From the NCBI GenBank assembly GCA_016839815.1, contig JAEOTM010000183.1:1-53952 (forward strand): a stretch of DNA of 53,952 bases, in the 5' to 3' direction. The position numbers and the translations under genes were made by a program. Source of the stretch: Candidatus Hodarchaeota archaeon (lineage in GTDB: Archaea > Asgardarchaeota > Heimdallarchaeia > Hodarchaeales > Hodarchaeaceae). Positions 1 through 7,491 of the stretch are shown here, piece after piece (within the stretch, counting starts at the first letter, position 1; the number at the start of each line of letters is the position of its first letter). Under the pieces are notes generated by a model. That model did not search any database. It saw nothing but the letters and a program-made list of their open reading frames with translations, and was not told the origin of the DNA.

Positions 1-1738
1 AGTAGTCTGCACATATATCCAATACATCAACCTCTTCTACGTATCCTTTCAATGGTTTTGCTTGGTCTATAATCAATGAGAAAGCTTTAGTTACACGGTC
101 GACATCGAAAATTACGACAGAAGGAGAGGAGGGCAATTCTGAAACAAGAAAATGACCCTGGTTTGAGAGTTGAGAAAGAATCTCATTAATCCTTTCATCA
201 GACAAATCTAGTTGAATTTCGTCTTCTACTTGTAGTTGCTTTACATCTTCTTGTACTTGTTCCAATGTTAAGAATATTCGCTCTTCACAGGATATGATAT
301 ACTCCTTGAGTTTAGAATAGACTTTTGGAATCTGTACTCCCTGATAATCGTTCATTGACCGTTTAATGATCTGTTCTACCTTGTTAATATTCTTTCCTTC
401 TGTATTTGACACCTTAATAGGCTCTGAAGTTTTGTAGGTAGTCATATAATCTTGTAATTTTGCCCAGTCATCTGAAGCGGTTAAACCGAGGACATTTTCA
501 CCTACTTCATCATAATGAGTAAGTATAGGTAATATCTGAGCCTTAGGTGCTTTTTCTCGAATGCTTTGTAACCAATAGAGTGCATGGTTTTTTTCAATGG
601 AGTCTCGAAGATTTAGAACTAGAATATAGAAGGCATCTTCGGTTAGGAATAATTTATGAGTGTCACGATAGGCATACTGCCCTGCAAAGTCCCACCAGTT
701 CACGCCTGTTATTAAATTTCCCTCTTGTTTTTCCCAGATTGTATAACGATCAATTCCAGCCGTACTCTGGAGAATTTCTGGGACTCTACCTGAGGATAAT
801 GCATGAAATAAAGCTGTTTTTCCCACTTGAGGTTCCCCGACAACAAAGACTTTTCGTTGTTTGACAATTAACTCGGGTTGATCATGTGAAACAGTGGGAA
901 TAGTTTCGGTTTCATTGAATAAAACTGGTAATAATTTGATTATTGTCTGAGAAAAGATATGTTCGGGTTGATCAACGGAAAAGATGATTCTCGAGGACTC
1001 CTGTCCACGTAACGTTTTAAGAGCTTGTTCAAACTCATAGTTTAACAATGTTTGATCCTGAGGGATCCAACCCAGAAAATCTACTACTTTATCCCCGATA
1101 TCTTTGGTGAATATCTTCTTAATAAAATCCTGGCTCTCTACCGTTTTTTCCTCATTCTTCACAAAGTCTTCAGGAATAAAGTTTGCTAGTACCATAGTTC
1201 TACTTTTCATTTCCTCATGTAGAGCTGATATCATTTGAGATGTACCAAGAATATCCGCATTACTCAATTTGATAATGAAAAGACTTGAATCAGTAGCAAC
1301 CATGACGTTTATGGTACTAAAAACAGCCCCAGGGGAACAATCTACAATGAGATAGTCTACTTCATAGGGAGCCTGCATGAGTTCTCTTTTTAGTTTAACA
1401 TACTTTCGAAGCATAGCGATGGAGGTATCTTTATCCATCTGTAATACTTTCTGAATGGAAGTGTGAGAGGGATCTGCAAACCCAATATATAATTTACCAG
1501 AAAGATTTAGCTGACTGGAGAATTCTTGCAAACATTCTGAAAGCTCACCATCAGCCAGGAGATAATTATTTATCCAAGTAACATTGGGTTTGAAGAAGGT
1601 GTAAATAGAAGGCCCATGAAAGTCATTATCTATTAAACAGACCCGCTTTCCTTTCGAAGCTAGAAAAACAGCGATATTCACAGCAATACTTGTTTTTCCA
1701 ACTCCTCCTTTGTGACTCAAAATTGCTAGTGATTTCAT
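1..1738 (-). CDS. MinD/ParA-type ATPase fused to Roc-like GTPase (partial, C-terminus beyond window)
   Basis: This frame stays open from ATG at 1738 to the window edge (579 codons seen, no stop). Residues 1-260 are a MinD/ParA (SIMIBI) ATPase: the deviant Walker A KGGVGKT is at residues 10-16, the A'-type LIDND at 35-39 and the Walker B-like YLIVDCSPG at 129-137. Residues 296-460 are a Ras-like/Roc GTPase: G1 GEPQVGKT at 301-308, a candidate G2 threonine at 326, G3 WDFAGQ at 349-354, and THYDE at 407-411 in the G4 place (T instead of N, as in Roc domains). Residues 470-560 look like the winged-helix part of a COR domain. MinD proteins dimerise on ATP and usually act at membranes or on polar cargo; Roco proteins dimerise through COR. 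Fusing both suggests a nucleotide-controlled scaffold, but its target is unknown. Domain calls are from motifs read directly; the COR call is weaker. Confidence 0.9.
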   Translation of the reverse strand, partial: MKSLAILSHKGGVGKTSIAVNIAVFLASKGKRVCLIDNDFHGPSIYTFFKPNVTWINNYLLADGELSECLQEFSSQLNLSGKLYIGFADPSHTSIQKVLQMDKDTSIAMLRKYVKLKRELMQAPYEVDYLIVDCSPGAVFSTINVMVATDSSLFIIKLSNADILGTSQMISALHEEMKSRTMVLANFIPEDFVKNEEKTVESQDFIKKIFTKDIGDKVVDFLGWIPQDQTLLNYEFEQALKTLRGQESSRIIFSVDQPEHIFSQTIIKLLPVLFNETETIPTVSHDQPELIVKQRKVFVVGEPQVGKTALFHALSSGRVPEILQSTAGIDRYTIWEKQEGNLITGVNWWDFAGQYAYRDTHKLFLTEDAFYILVLNLRDSIEKNHALYWLQSIREKAPKAQILPILTHYDEVGENVLGLTASDDWAKLQDYMTTYKTSEPIKVSNTEGKNINKVEQIIKRSMNDYQGVQIPKVYSKLKEYIISCEERIFLTLEQVQEDVKQLQVEDEIQLDLSDERINEILSQLSNQGHFLVSELPSSPSVVIFDVDRVTKAFSLIIDQAKPLKGYVEEVDVLDICADY

Positions 1739-1864
1739 TTCGCGAATCCCCTATCAGTCATATTTGTGGATCGGAAGTAAATATGCTTAAAAAAATTGGG
1801 TTTCTTCAAGAAAATCGAAAACTCTCTGAAAAAACCCTTTCGTAAACTATTTCCACTCACGTTT

Positions 1865-2524
1865 TTAGGAGATGGAAGTTTTACCTTTTTTTTTTGAGAT
1901 TACTTGTGTTGAAGTAATTCCCGAGATTGCTATTAATCCAATCAGCAAGGGTATAGGATGAGCAAAATTGATCTTTACGATTTGATCATTCCATTGCAAT
2001 AACCAGCTGTGATCGTCTTCTGGAATAGGATTTTTCAAAATTTCTATTGTACTACCATCATCTAAGTAAGTAATGACCCATGCATGACGATCATTCATTA
2101 TAACATAGCTATTGTATCCACGGTGAATTAGTAAGGAGCAGGCGACAATCGCTCTTCCATCGCAATCATCTACTCTGCTTTCAAAAACTTGGGTTACTGT
2201 AGGAAAATGTTCAAATGCTTGATAATCTGGATTTTCAAGATCAGTGCAGTAATCGATGCATTCTTTGATTTCATACTCAATATAGGATAATTCACCTTTT
2301 ATTGCCTCTTCTCCTGGATGATATTTGCTGAGTTCGGTCCAACCTTCTTCAATACATTCGTTTAATTCCTCTATCTCTGCATGATCAGGTTCTATGGTTG
2401 AAGGTAGGTCTAATTTGTGAGATAGTTGAGTAGGCCATTCAGAAGGTTTGATGCATCCCCCAGTGATAATTATTAGAATTCCAATTCCGATAACTGTTCC
2501 AATTATTATTTTTCTACTTTTCAA
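1865..2524 (-). CDS. Membrane-anchored transglutaminase-like cysteine protein
   Basis: The 219-residue protein starts with a basic tip and a hydrophobic stretch (about 5-23) ending in ITGGC; Cys24 could be a lipobox cysteine or the helix could be a plain anchor. The core has the transglutaminase-like triad: Cys121 in DDCDGRA, His147 in DRHAWV and an acidic pair at 155-156 in YLDDGS. A second hydrophobic helix lies at about 190-208, followed by a lysine-rich tail. This superfamily includes proteases, amidases and crosslinking enzymes. The domain between two membrane segments is probably outside the cell, but the substrate cannot be told. It lies 126 bp upstream of the MinD-Roc gene on the same strand, so they may be co-transcribed. 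Its own promoter is probably in the palindrome at 2563-2611. Confidence 0.75.
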   Translation of the reverse strand: MKSRKIIIGTVIGIGILIIITGGCIKPSEWPTQLSHKLDLPSTIEPDHAEIEELNECIEEGWTELSKYHPGEEAIKGELSYIEYEIKECIDYCTDLENPDYQAFEHFPTVTQVFESRVDDCDGRAIVACSLLIHRGYNSYVIMNDRHAWVITYLDDGSTIEILKNPIPEDDHSWLLQWNDQIVKINFAHPIPLLIGLIAISGITSTQVISKKKGKTSIS

Positions 2525-2562
2525 TCAGTTTCCTCATCCCCCACTTGATTAACTAAATTAGT

Positions 2563-2611
2563 AAATTATATACTTAAAAGGTTTTCTATTGCTTAAAAAA
2601 GTATATAATTT
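2563..2611. promoter_or_regulatory. Perfect 13-bp inverted repeat with divergent TATA-like boxes
   Basis: AAATTATATACTT at 2563-2575 is exactly repeated as its reverse complement at 2599-2611, with 23 bp between. Each arm contains a TATA-like element pointing outward: TATATAAT (2602-2609) toward the plus-strand regulator and its mirror toward the minus-strand transglutaminase-like gene at 2524. The spacing suits archaeal promoters, where TATA lies about 26 bp before the transcription start. The repeat could be just two back-to-back promoters or also an operator for the adjacent wHTH regulator. The repeat is certain; its role is inferred. Confidence 0.6.
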
Positions 2612-2671
2612 TTCGATTTTATACATCGTTAACTTTTTAAGTATTCAATTCAATGGTTAATCTGAAGACGA

Positions 2672-3301
2672 ATGAAGACGTGTCAGATTGCTACAGTTGG
2701 TCGGAATCCAGAATGGATTCAATTAGGATTATTTCGGTATCCCACTACATTATTGGTGCTTATTACCACCGAGGATTATATGGATCAGGCAAAAGAAATA
2801 ACAAAGCTGGTTAAGGGTATAGAAGTCCGAATAGAAGTGATTGAAAAGCCTAGAAATTCATACTACATTGTAGAATTCTTAAAGAATTTAATTAATCAGC
2901 TTCATGCAGAAGAATATGAACTTTTGATGAATGTTACATCGGGACTTGTTAGTTGGCAATTGTTATTCTATAGCACGGCTACCATTTTACAAGAAAAAAT
3001 CAAAACATTTTATATTATAGACAAAGAGCGAAAAGAACCCCAAGAAATGGTCCTGTATCAAAAACTCCCCGAACCTGAAGAGAAAGTGTTACTTATTATT
3101 CCAGAAGAGGGAGATTCTCTAAAGTCTATAACCCAAAAATACAAAGAATTGCAAAAAGAGGGCAAGGGTAGCAGTGGTCTTCTCTCACGTTATCTTAAAC
3201 GATTAACTAGTGAGGGATTCGTAACCACTCGGGGTAGTTCGAAATCTAAAACCTTTTTACTTACTGAAAAGGGAAAATTAGTCAAGAAAGCATTAAGCTA
3301 G
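2672..3301 (+). CDS. CARF-like domain protein with C-terminal winged helix (Csa3-like regulator)
   Basis: This 209-residue protein has a Rossmann-like N-terminal half (1-125) with the layout of a CARF domain: an ATVGRNPEW opening after strand 1, and LLMNVTSGLVSW at about residue 90 in the place of the usual N-[IV]-[ST]-G-G loop. Residues 135-209 form a winged helix, with SRYLKRLTSEGFVTTRG as the recognition-helix and wing part. In the Csa3/HFX_2341-like families the CARF domain binds cyclic oligoadenylate or a similar nucleotide and the wHTH binds DNA. No CRISPR array or cas gene is in this window, so it may be a stand-alone ligand sensor. Its promoter is probably the palindrome just upstream, giving a leader of about 40 nt, which makes autoregulation possible. 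CARF assignment is moderate, wHTH good. Confidence 0.7.
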   Translation: MKTCQIATVGRNPEWIQLGLFRYPTTLLVLITTEDYMDQAKEITKLVKGIEVRIEVIEKPRNSYYIVEFLKNLINQLHAEEYELLMNVTSGLVSWQLLFYSTATILQEKIKTFYIIDKERKEPQEMVLYQKLPEPEEKVLLIIPEEGDSLKSITQKYKELQKEGKGSSGLLSRYLKRLTSEGFVTTRGSSKSKTFLLTEKGKLVKKALS

Positions 3302-3428
3302 CAGAAAATTTCTCTCTTCTTTCCAAATATTGTATTTGCGCACACTAGTACAATGATCTAACACGATTAAGTTATATTTATCTCCCCAAGCATTAATCTA
3401 ACAAATCAACGTCTTGGAGATTTTTACT

Positions 3429-4073
3429 TTGGTTTTCAAATTGTTGGGAATAAACGGATCCCCCAAAAAACCTGCTGCAAAAACTAATTCTAAATTCTTG
3501 CTGGATGTCACTTTACAAAGTGCTAAGAAACATGGTGCTGAAACAACATCAGTTAATTTAACTGATTACAATATTGACCAATGTAATGGATGTGAAGTAT
3601 GTACCACCAAACCTTGCCCTCTTGATAAGAACGACGATTACATGAAGGTTGAGAAGCTTATTGAAGAGCATGATGGATTATTAATTGCCTCACCTTCGTA
3701 CTGGGCGGGACCCCCAGGTATTTTAAAGAATTTTTTCGATCGATCTCGCGACAATAAAATGCCCAAGCAGTTATGGGAAGGAAAACTCTTTTCTGCTATT
3801 GCTGTATCAGGTTTACGAGTCGGTGGGCAAGAAACCGTTATTTCTCAATTGACAACGTTCGGTTTAGCTCATGGTATGCTGATTGTTGGGGGTACTGGTC
3901 ACCCCTGGCATACTTCTCCCTTTCCTATGGGAACGATGATGTATGAAGAAACCGAAGAGGAAGAAGTGAAGGTTAAGTTTCGGCATGTAAAAAAAGACAT
4001 TATTGCTATCCGTGATGCGGAAGCTTTAGGTCGACGTATGGTCAAAGTTGGAAAACAGCTCTTTCGTAAGTAA
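3429..4073 (+). CDS. Iron-sulfur flavoprotein (flavodoxin-like NAD(P)H/FMN oxidoreductase)
   Basis: The protein belongs to the NADPH-dependent FMN reductase/Isf family. LLGINGSPKK at the N-terminus is the FMN phosphate loop. The compact cysteine motif C-x2-C-x2-C-x4-C (Cys52, 55, 58, 63 from this start) is the pattern that holds the [4Fe-4S] cluster in archaeal iron-sulfur flavoproteins. SPSYWAGPPGILKNFFDR is the second flavin-binding loop. Family members pass electrons from ferredoxin or NAD(P)H to small acceptors, often as oxidative-stress enzymes. I prefer TTG at 3429 as the start because GGAG at 3417-3420 sits 8 nt before it; the frame is open upstream to a TTG at 3414. No operon partner is evident. 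Confidence 0.82.
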   Translation: MVFKLLGINGSPKKPAAKTNSKFLLDVTLQSAKKHGAETTSVNLTDYNIDQCNGCEVCTTKPCPLDKNDDYMKVEKLIEEHDGLLIASPSYWAGPPGILKNFFDRSRDNKMPKQLWEGKLFSAIAVSGLRVGGQETVISQLTTFGLAHGMLIVGGTGHPWHTSPFPMGTMMYEETEEEEVKVKFRHVKKDIIAIRDAEALGRRMVKVGKQLFRK

Positions 4074-4423
4074 TCTTCTCAAGAGGTATTGATTCTTATA
4101 ACCCAAGTTCAGAGTCAAAAACTGAAGGATATCATCAAAAAGAACTTGCGCTCATTATAAATTAATATAGAATCTTTATATGGAGCGTTTCTCATCTATA
4201 AATTCTAGAAAGTCCATCCATTTACGCCGATTACTTTTCCAATGCTCCTGTAACACTAAGCGGACGTATTTGTTACTTAATGTAATGTAGTATACCTTAC
4301 CACTCATGGAGGTTAACTTCCAGTATTGGCCTCATAATAGTCCTTATAATCTCCCAAATATTCCTCTTCAAACTAGATCCCCTCCTTCACTTTAATATTC
4401 GAAATTTCTGGATTGATGTTGTT
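4074..4423. other. 350-bp intergenic stretch; no intact gene
   Basis: This interval separates the iron-sulfur flavoprotein gene from the deiminase gene. It holds no complete frame of convincing length, tRNA or obvious hairpin. The only protein-like signal is the short minus-strand frame at 4176-4307, listed separately. Confidence 0.5.
4176..4307 (-). pseudogene. Possible remnant of a small protein gene, frameshifted near its 5' end
   Basis: A 43-codon frame from ATG 4307 to TAA at 4176-4178 translates to a protein-like sequence rich in aromatic and charged residues, with NKYVRLVLQEHWKSNRRKW in the middle and a stop after DEKRSI. In the same frame the sequence extends upstream as QYWKLTS until a TGA. 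In another frame just upstream, EEEYLGDYKDYYEA runs up to the same point. Joining the two needs a one-base shift near 4330. An AGGAGGGG-like ribosome site lies before the upstream frame. This may be the decayed or mis-sequenced remains of a gene of about 70 codons, but it could be chance. I recognise no family. Confidence 0.3.
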
Positions 4424-5179
4424 TTGACATTCAAACGAGCCCTTGTCCGTGAACCAAGTAATTCCTTCCCTAGTTGTATCTCTTCCCATCCCTTGCATCA
4501 TTCTGTTAGTGTTAAGCAAGCTAAGCTTCAGCACCAGAAGTACTGTGAGGTACTTACCGAATTAGGATTAGAAGTATTCAAACTCCCACCAGATGATAGA
4601 TTTCCTGATAGTTGTTTTGTTGAAGATACAGCTATAATTCATAAGGATAGGGTACTCATTTCAAGGTTAGGAGCAAGAAGTAGACGAGGAGAAGAGCATG
4701 AAATTCGAGAATATCTTGATAAATATTTGAAAGTCAAAGAAGCTGCTGCCCCTGCTACTATTGAAGGAGGAGATGTCATCCATCTTCCCCAGTATCTGAT
4801 TTCTGGTATTTCACAGCGAACCAACAAAGAAGGAGTAATGCAACTCGCCGATTGGCTCCAATTAGAGGTGAAACCTATTCTTGACAAGAGTATTATTCAT
4901 CTCAAAAGTCATGTTACGTTTCTAGAGAGAAATACTGTTATTGTAAATGACTCCATCTCCAATCATCCAGTATTTAGATCATTTGCTAAAATTGTTGTAC
5001 CTACAGATGAAGAATATGCTGCTAATACACTTACAATTAATGGAGTAGTATTAATACCGGATGGATATCCTAAAACAGCACAAAAGCTCATGAATGCAGG
5101 ATTTGAGATTATTCAATTAGAGATGTCTGAATTTCAAAAGTGTGAAGGAGCTCTCACCTGTTTATCTCTACTCCTCTAA
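4424..5179 (+). CDS. Dimethylargininase/arginine deiminase-family hydrolase (DDAH-like)
   Basis: The 251 residues match the size of the N(G),N(G)-dimethylarginine dimethylaminohydrolase family (guanidino-modifying amidinotransferase superfamily). PDSCFVEDTA carries the substrate-guanidinium acidic residues, TIEGGDV is the second conserved acidic loop, His163 in HLKSHVT is the catalytic histidine and Cys246 in LTCLSLLL near the end is the nucleophile. The reaction would be hydrolysis of methylated arginine or arginine to citrulline; which substrate is used cannot be told from sequence. Cytoplasmic, no signal peptide. The start is TTG 4424, which gives MTFKRALVREP, the usual family N-terminus. 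It converges with the minus-strand gene ending at 5195. Confidence 0.87.
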   Translation: MTFKRALVREPSNSFPSCISSHPLHHSVSVKQAKLQHQKYCEVLTELGLEVFKLPPDDRFPDSCFVEDTAIIHKDRVLISRLGARSRRGEEHEIREYLDKYLKVKEAAAPATIEGGDVIHLPQYLISGISQRTNKEGVMQLADWLQLEVKPILDKSIIHLKSHVTFLERNTVIVNDSISNHPVFRSFAKIVVPTDEEYAANTLTINGVVLIPDGYPKTAQKLMNAGFEIIQLEMSEFQKCEGALTCLSLLL

Positions 5180-5194
5180 TCTTCAGAAATTCAC

Positions 5195-6637
5195 TTATTC
5201 AAAACGTTTCCAGTCAAAAGTTTTTTGGATGTTAGTACTCCAGCGAAAAAGTACATCTGGACCAATGTAATAACTAGCTTTTGCACCAGGTATTTCATTT
5301 TCAAGAGAGGCAAATCTGTACAATAATGTATGTGTCCAAGAGAATGGAATAGTAACTATTCCTGATATTAATCCCTTTTGATCGTTATAAAAGATGTTCG
5401 TAAAAGGAAAGAACTTAAAATGCTGGAGTAACCGATAAACATATTCTTTCGGAATCATTGAGATGTAAAAATACACCATTGAACCAAGGCCAATATTAGA
5501 AAATGTTGGAAATCGGTGGATGATTTTATTACGGAGTAAATGCTTCCAATCCGAATTTATATTCTTTCTTGATCGGTTTAGTTGTTTTGCTAAGGACTTG
5601 TCATTCATTGTAGAATATTGATTAATGAGGCCTAACAATTTAGCTTCATCAGATGTTATCTGAAAATAGTCGTATTCAGGATCTAAATTGTACTCGAATC
5701 CTATATTTCCAACAATTAACTCTCGTAACCAACTTCCACCAGGTTGAAGTAATGGAGGTTTTAACTTCCATCTTTCTTCAGGCTTAGAAGTCAATCCTCC
5801 AAGGTTCCAATTTCGATACTGTTTTGTCGCAATAGTAAATGCCCCAGAAGATATTTCAAATGATTCTTCAAAACGTGATATAATTTCTGAATCCGTGTAT
5901 GGATATTGAACTATAGCAACATATTTTTGTAAGGGGGGTGCAGGGAAATTATAGAGGACGTATTCTTTTACAGTATCAGAGATATCTCTCATTTTTTTTT
6001 CATGTAGGAAAATAGTTGTTTGATATCCAATCTTCGCCATATCCACGGCATAAAACATACTGAGAATGTAACATTCGCCAAGAAAATCTAATCTACTTGT
6101 AACCGTTCTGACATCTTGACGTGTACCATATGCAAGTTCTCGTAATTTAGGGAATTTATCGAGGGATTTTGAGAAATGTGGATTCGCCAGCTTTTGAAGG
6201 ATTTTAATATCCGTTTTACGTAATGAATAGTTATAATCTCTCGAAAGGTGTAAAATAGTTTTTCTAAATTGTTCTAAACTGGGATTGTTTTGTAATTGTT
6301 CATAAATCTCCCCTTCCTCTATATTTGCTTCTTCTAATATTAGTTTCCAAGGTATAAGAACATTTAAACCGTCCATATGGAATAAAATGGAATGAAATTT
6401 AGTCGAATATGATTCTACGAAATGCATGTATTCTAGGGACTTCCATTTCTTGTAAAAGGGAAGAGTCATTTCCTGATACACTTTTTCTGCTAGTTTGCTC
6501 CAATTACGCCAGATTCTATAATTAGTGGTTTCCGAATTCATTAATTCGCGTATATTATCCCAGATTCCGAGAAAATCATCTATGAATTCCTTTTCTTGCT
6601 GTAAATTAATCATTTCAGCAGGATCTTTTAGAAACAT
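5195..6637 (-). CDS. Large helix-turn-helix protein of unknown function
   Basis: This 480-residue soluble protein is not a family I can name. Residues about 330-375 look like an Lrp/AsnC-type helix-turn-helix, with KSLAKQLNRSRKNINSDWK as helix-turn-helix and NKIIHRFPTF leading into the wing. The region after it (GSMVYFYISMIPKEYVYRL) has the beta-alpha alternation of the ligand-binding half of Lrp-like regulators. An earlier segment near 155-185 (TDIKILQKLANPHFSKSLD) also looks like a helix-turn-helix, suggesting tandem DNA-binding modules with a long N-terminal helical part. I infer a transcription regulator or nucleic-acid-binding protein. It stands alone on the minus strand and its start ATG is at 6637. 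Confidence 0.6.
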   Translation of the reverse strand: MFLKDPAEMINLQQEKEFIDDFLGIWDNIRELMNSETTNYRIWRNWSKLAEKVYQEMTLPFYKKWKSLEYMHFVESYSTKFHSILFHMDGLNVLIPWKLILEEANIEEGEIYEQLQNNPSLEQFRKTILHLSRDYNYSLRKTDIKILQKLANPHFSKSLDKFPKLRELAYGTRQDVRTVTSRLDFLGECYILSMFYAVDMAKIGYQTTIFLHEKKMRDISDTVKEYVLYNFPAPPLQKYVAIVQYPYTDSEIISRFEESFEISSGAFTIATKQYRNWNLGGLTSKPEERWKLKPPLLQPGGSWLRELIVGNIGFEYNLDPEYDYFQITSDEAKLLGLINQYSTMNDKSLAKQLNRSRKNINSDWKHLLRNKIIHRFPTFSNIGLGSMVYFYISMIPKEYVYRLLQHFKFFPFTNIFYNDQKGLISGIVTIPFSWTHTLLYRFASLENEIPGAKASYYIGPDVLFRWSTNIQKTFDWKRFE

Positions 6638-6794
6638 ACAGAATACCCATTTTTACATTGATTTATTGAATTTAGACTAAACCAATATTCCATCCTTTTA
6701 TGCATTTTTTCTCCTTCATTAATTTTATCTATTTTGTTATCTAACAATCTACATGAGTCAATAAAATTGAATTAAACATACGGATGAACTAAAA

Positions 6795-6962
6795 ATGAGA
6801 AGAAAATTAAGAAATCGCTTCCAAAAAGTGAAACCAACTCAAAATGGCTTGTATAAACTAATACCTCTAGCTTTCATCGTTTTCGTACTACTAATGACTA
6901 TAGGCATTGGAATTGCAGATCCTACTTTCCCTCCTATACCTCCACCACCTGGTGGCAATTAA
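6795..6962 (+). CDS. Small single-pass membrane protein, proline-rich tail (55 aa)
   Basis: The frame from ATG 6795 to TAA 6960-6962 encodes a basic N-terminus (MRRKLRNRFQKVK), one clear hydrophobic helix (residues about 22-42, LIPLAFIVFVLLMTIGIGI) and a short outside tail ending PPIPPPPGGN. The charge distribution predicts an inside N-terminus. No family is recognised. The stop lies 26 bp before the next plus-strand start, so the two may be co-transcribed. The helix is too regular to be a shadow frame, but expression is unproven. Confidence 0.55.
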   Translation: MRRKLRNRFQKVKPTQNGLYKLIPLAFIVFVLLMTIGIGIADPTFPPIPPPPGGN

Positions 6963-6987
6963 AAAACAATACATAGTATTAATCGGA

Positions 6988-7314
6988 ATGTCTAAAATGT
7001 CAGGGACAGTGTTATCTCAAAATCCAGCAATTAATCGTGGATTACTTTCAGCTCTATTACCGTTAACTTTCATACATGATTTTCAGCTTCAGGAATCAGA
7101 AATAATAGTTAAATTTTCCGCTAAATTCGAGGAAATACTACCTCAAATTCAATCATTCCTCGATGCACTTGGTGAAATTGCTGAAACACAATTCTACTTT
7201 GAGATGAAGACGAAAAAGATCGGTGTTCTGAAGGTTTATGATGCAAATCCTCTCCTATTGAATGAACACCTGTTGTTTGAACAGACGATTGATTGTGAAA
7301 TCAGAGAAAAATAA
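6988..7314 (+). CDS. Small soluble protein of unknown function
   Basis: About 108 residues from ATG 6988; ATG 6997 is also possible, and the frame is open upstream past 6907 through the end of the preceding gene. The sequence has MSGTVLSQNPAINRG, then alternating strand-like and helix-like stretches (SEIIVKFSAKFEEILPQIQS, then EIAETQFYFEMKTKKIGVLK) that suggest a compact alpha/beta fold of ferredoxin-like type. No motif or family is recognised. It follows the small membrane protein closely and may work with it. Confidence 0.5.
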   Translation: MSKMSGTVLSQNPAINRGLLSALLPLTFIHDFQLQESEIIVKFSAKFEEILPQIQSFLDALGEIAETQFYFEMKTKKIGVLKVYDANPLLLNEHLLFEQTIDCEIREK

Positions 7315-7491
7315 TCTTATGCTGCTTAATAGCTTAAAATGCTGTGGTTAACTCATGTTTCCCAAAAAACCAGAACGTAACATGGAGTACGTCTTGTATA
7401 CAGAAATAAAATCTTGGAAACATCGACGAACCAAAGACAAGTGTCTTTCGAGGGAATTCCCCCAACCTACCAAGAAAACCAGGGGATGATT

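Noticed and set aside
547..864. 105-codon plus-strand frame within the MinD-Roc gene
   Set aside because: It is antisense to the GTPase domain, whose motifs are intact on the minus strand; the plus-strand product has no domain features.
2525..3413. Search for a CRISPR array near the CARF-wHTH gene
   Set aside because: No spaced direct repeats are present here or elsewhere in the window.
6978..6991. 14-bp sequence ATTAATCGGAATGT, repeated exactly at 13251-13264
   Set aside because: Exact 14-mers are expected by chance in 54 kb of AT-rich DNA, and the two contexts differ.
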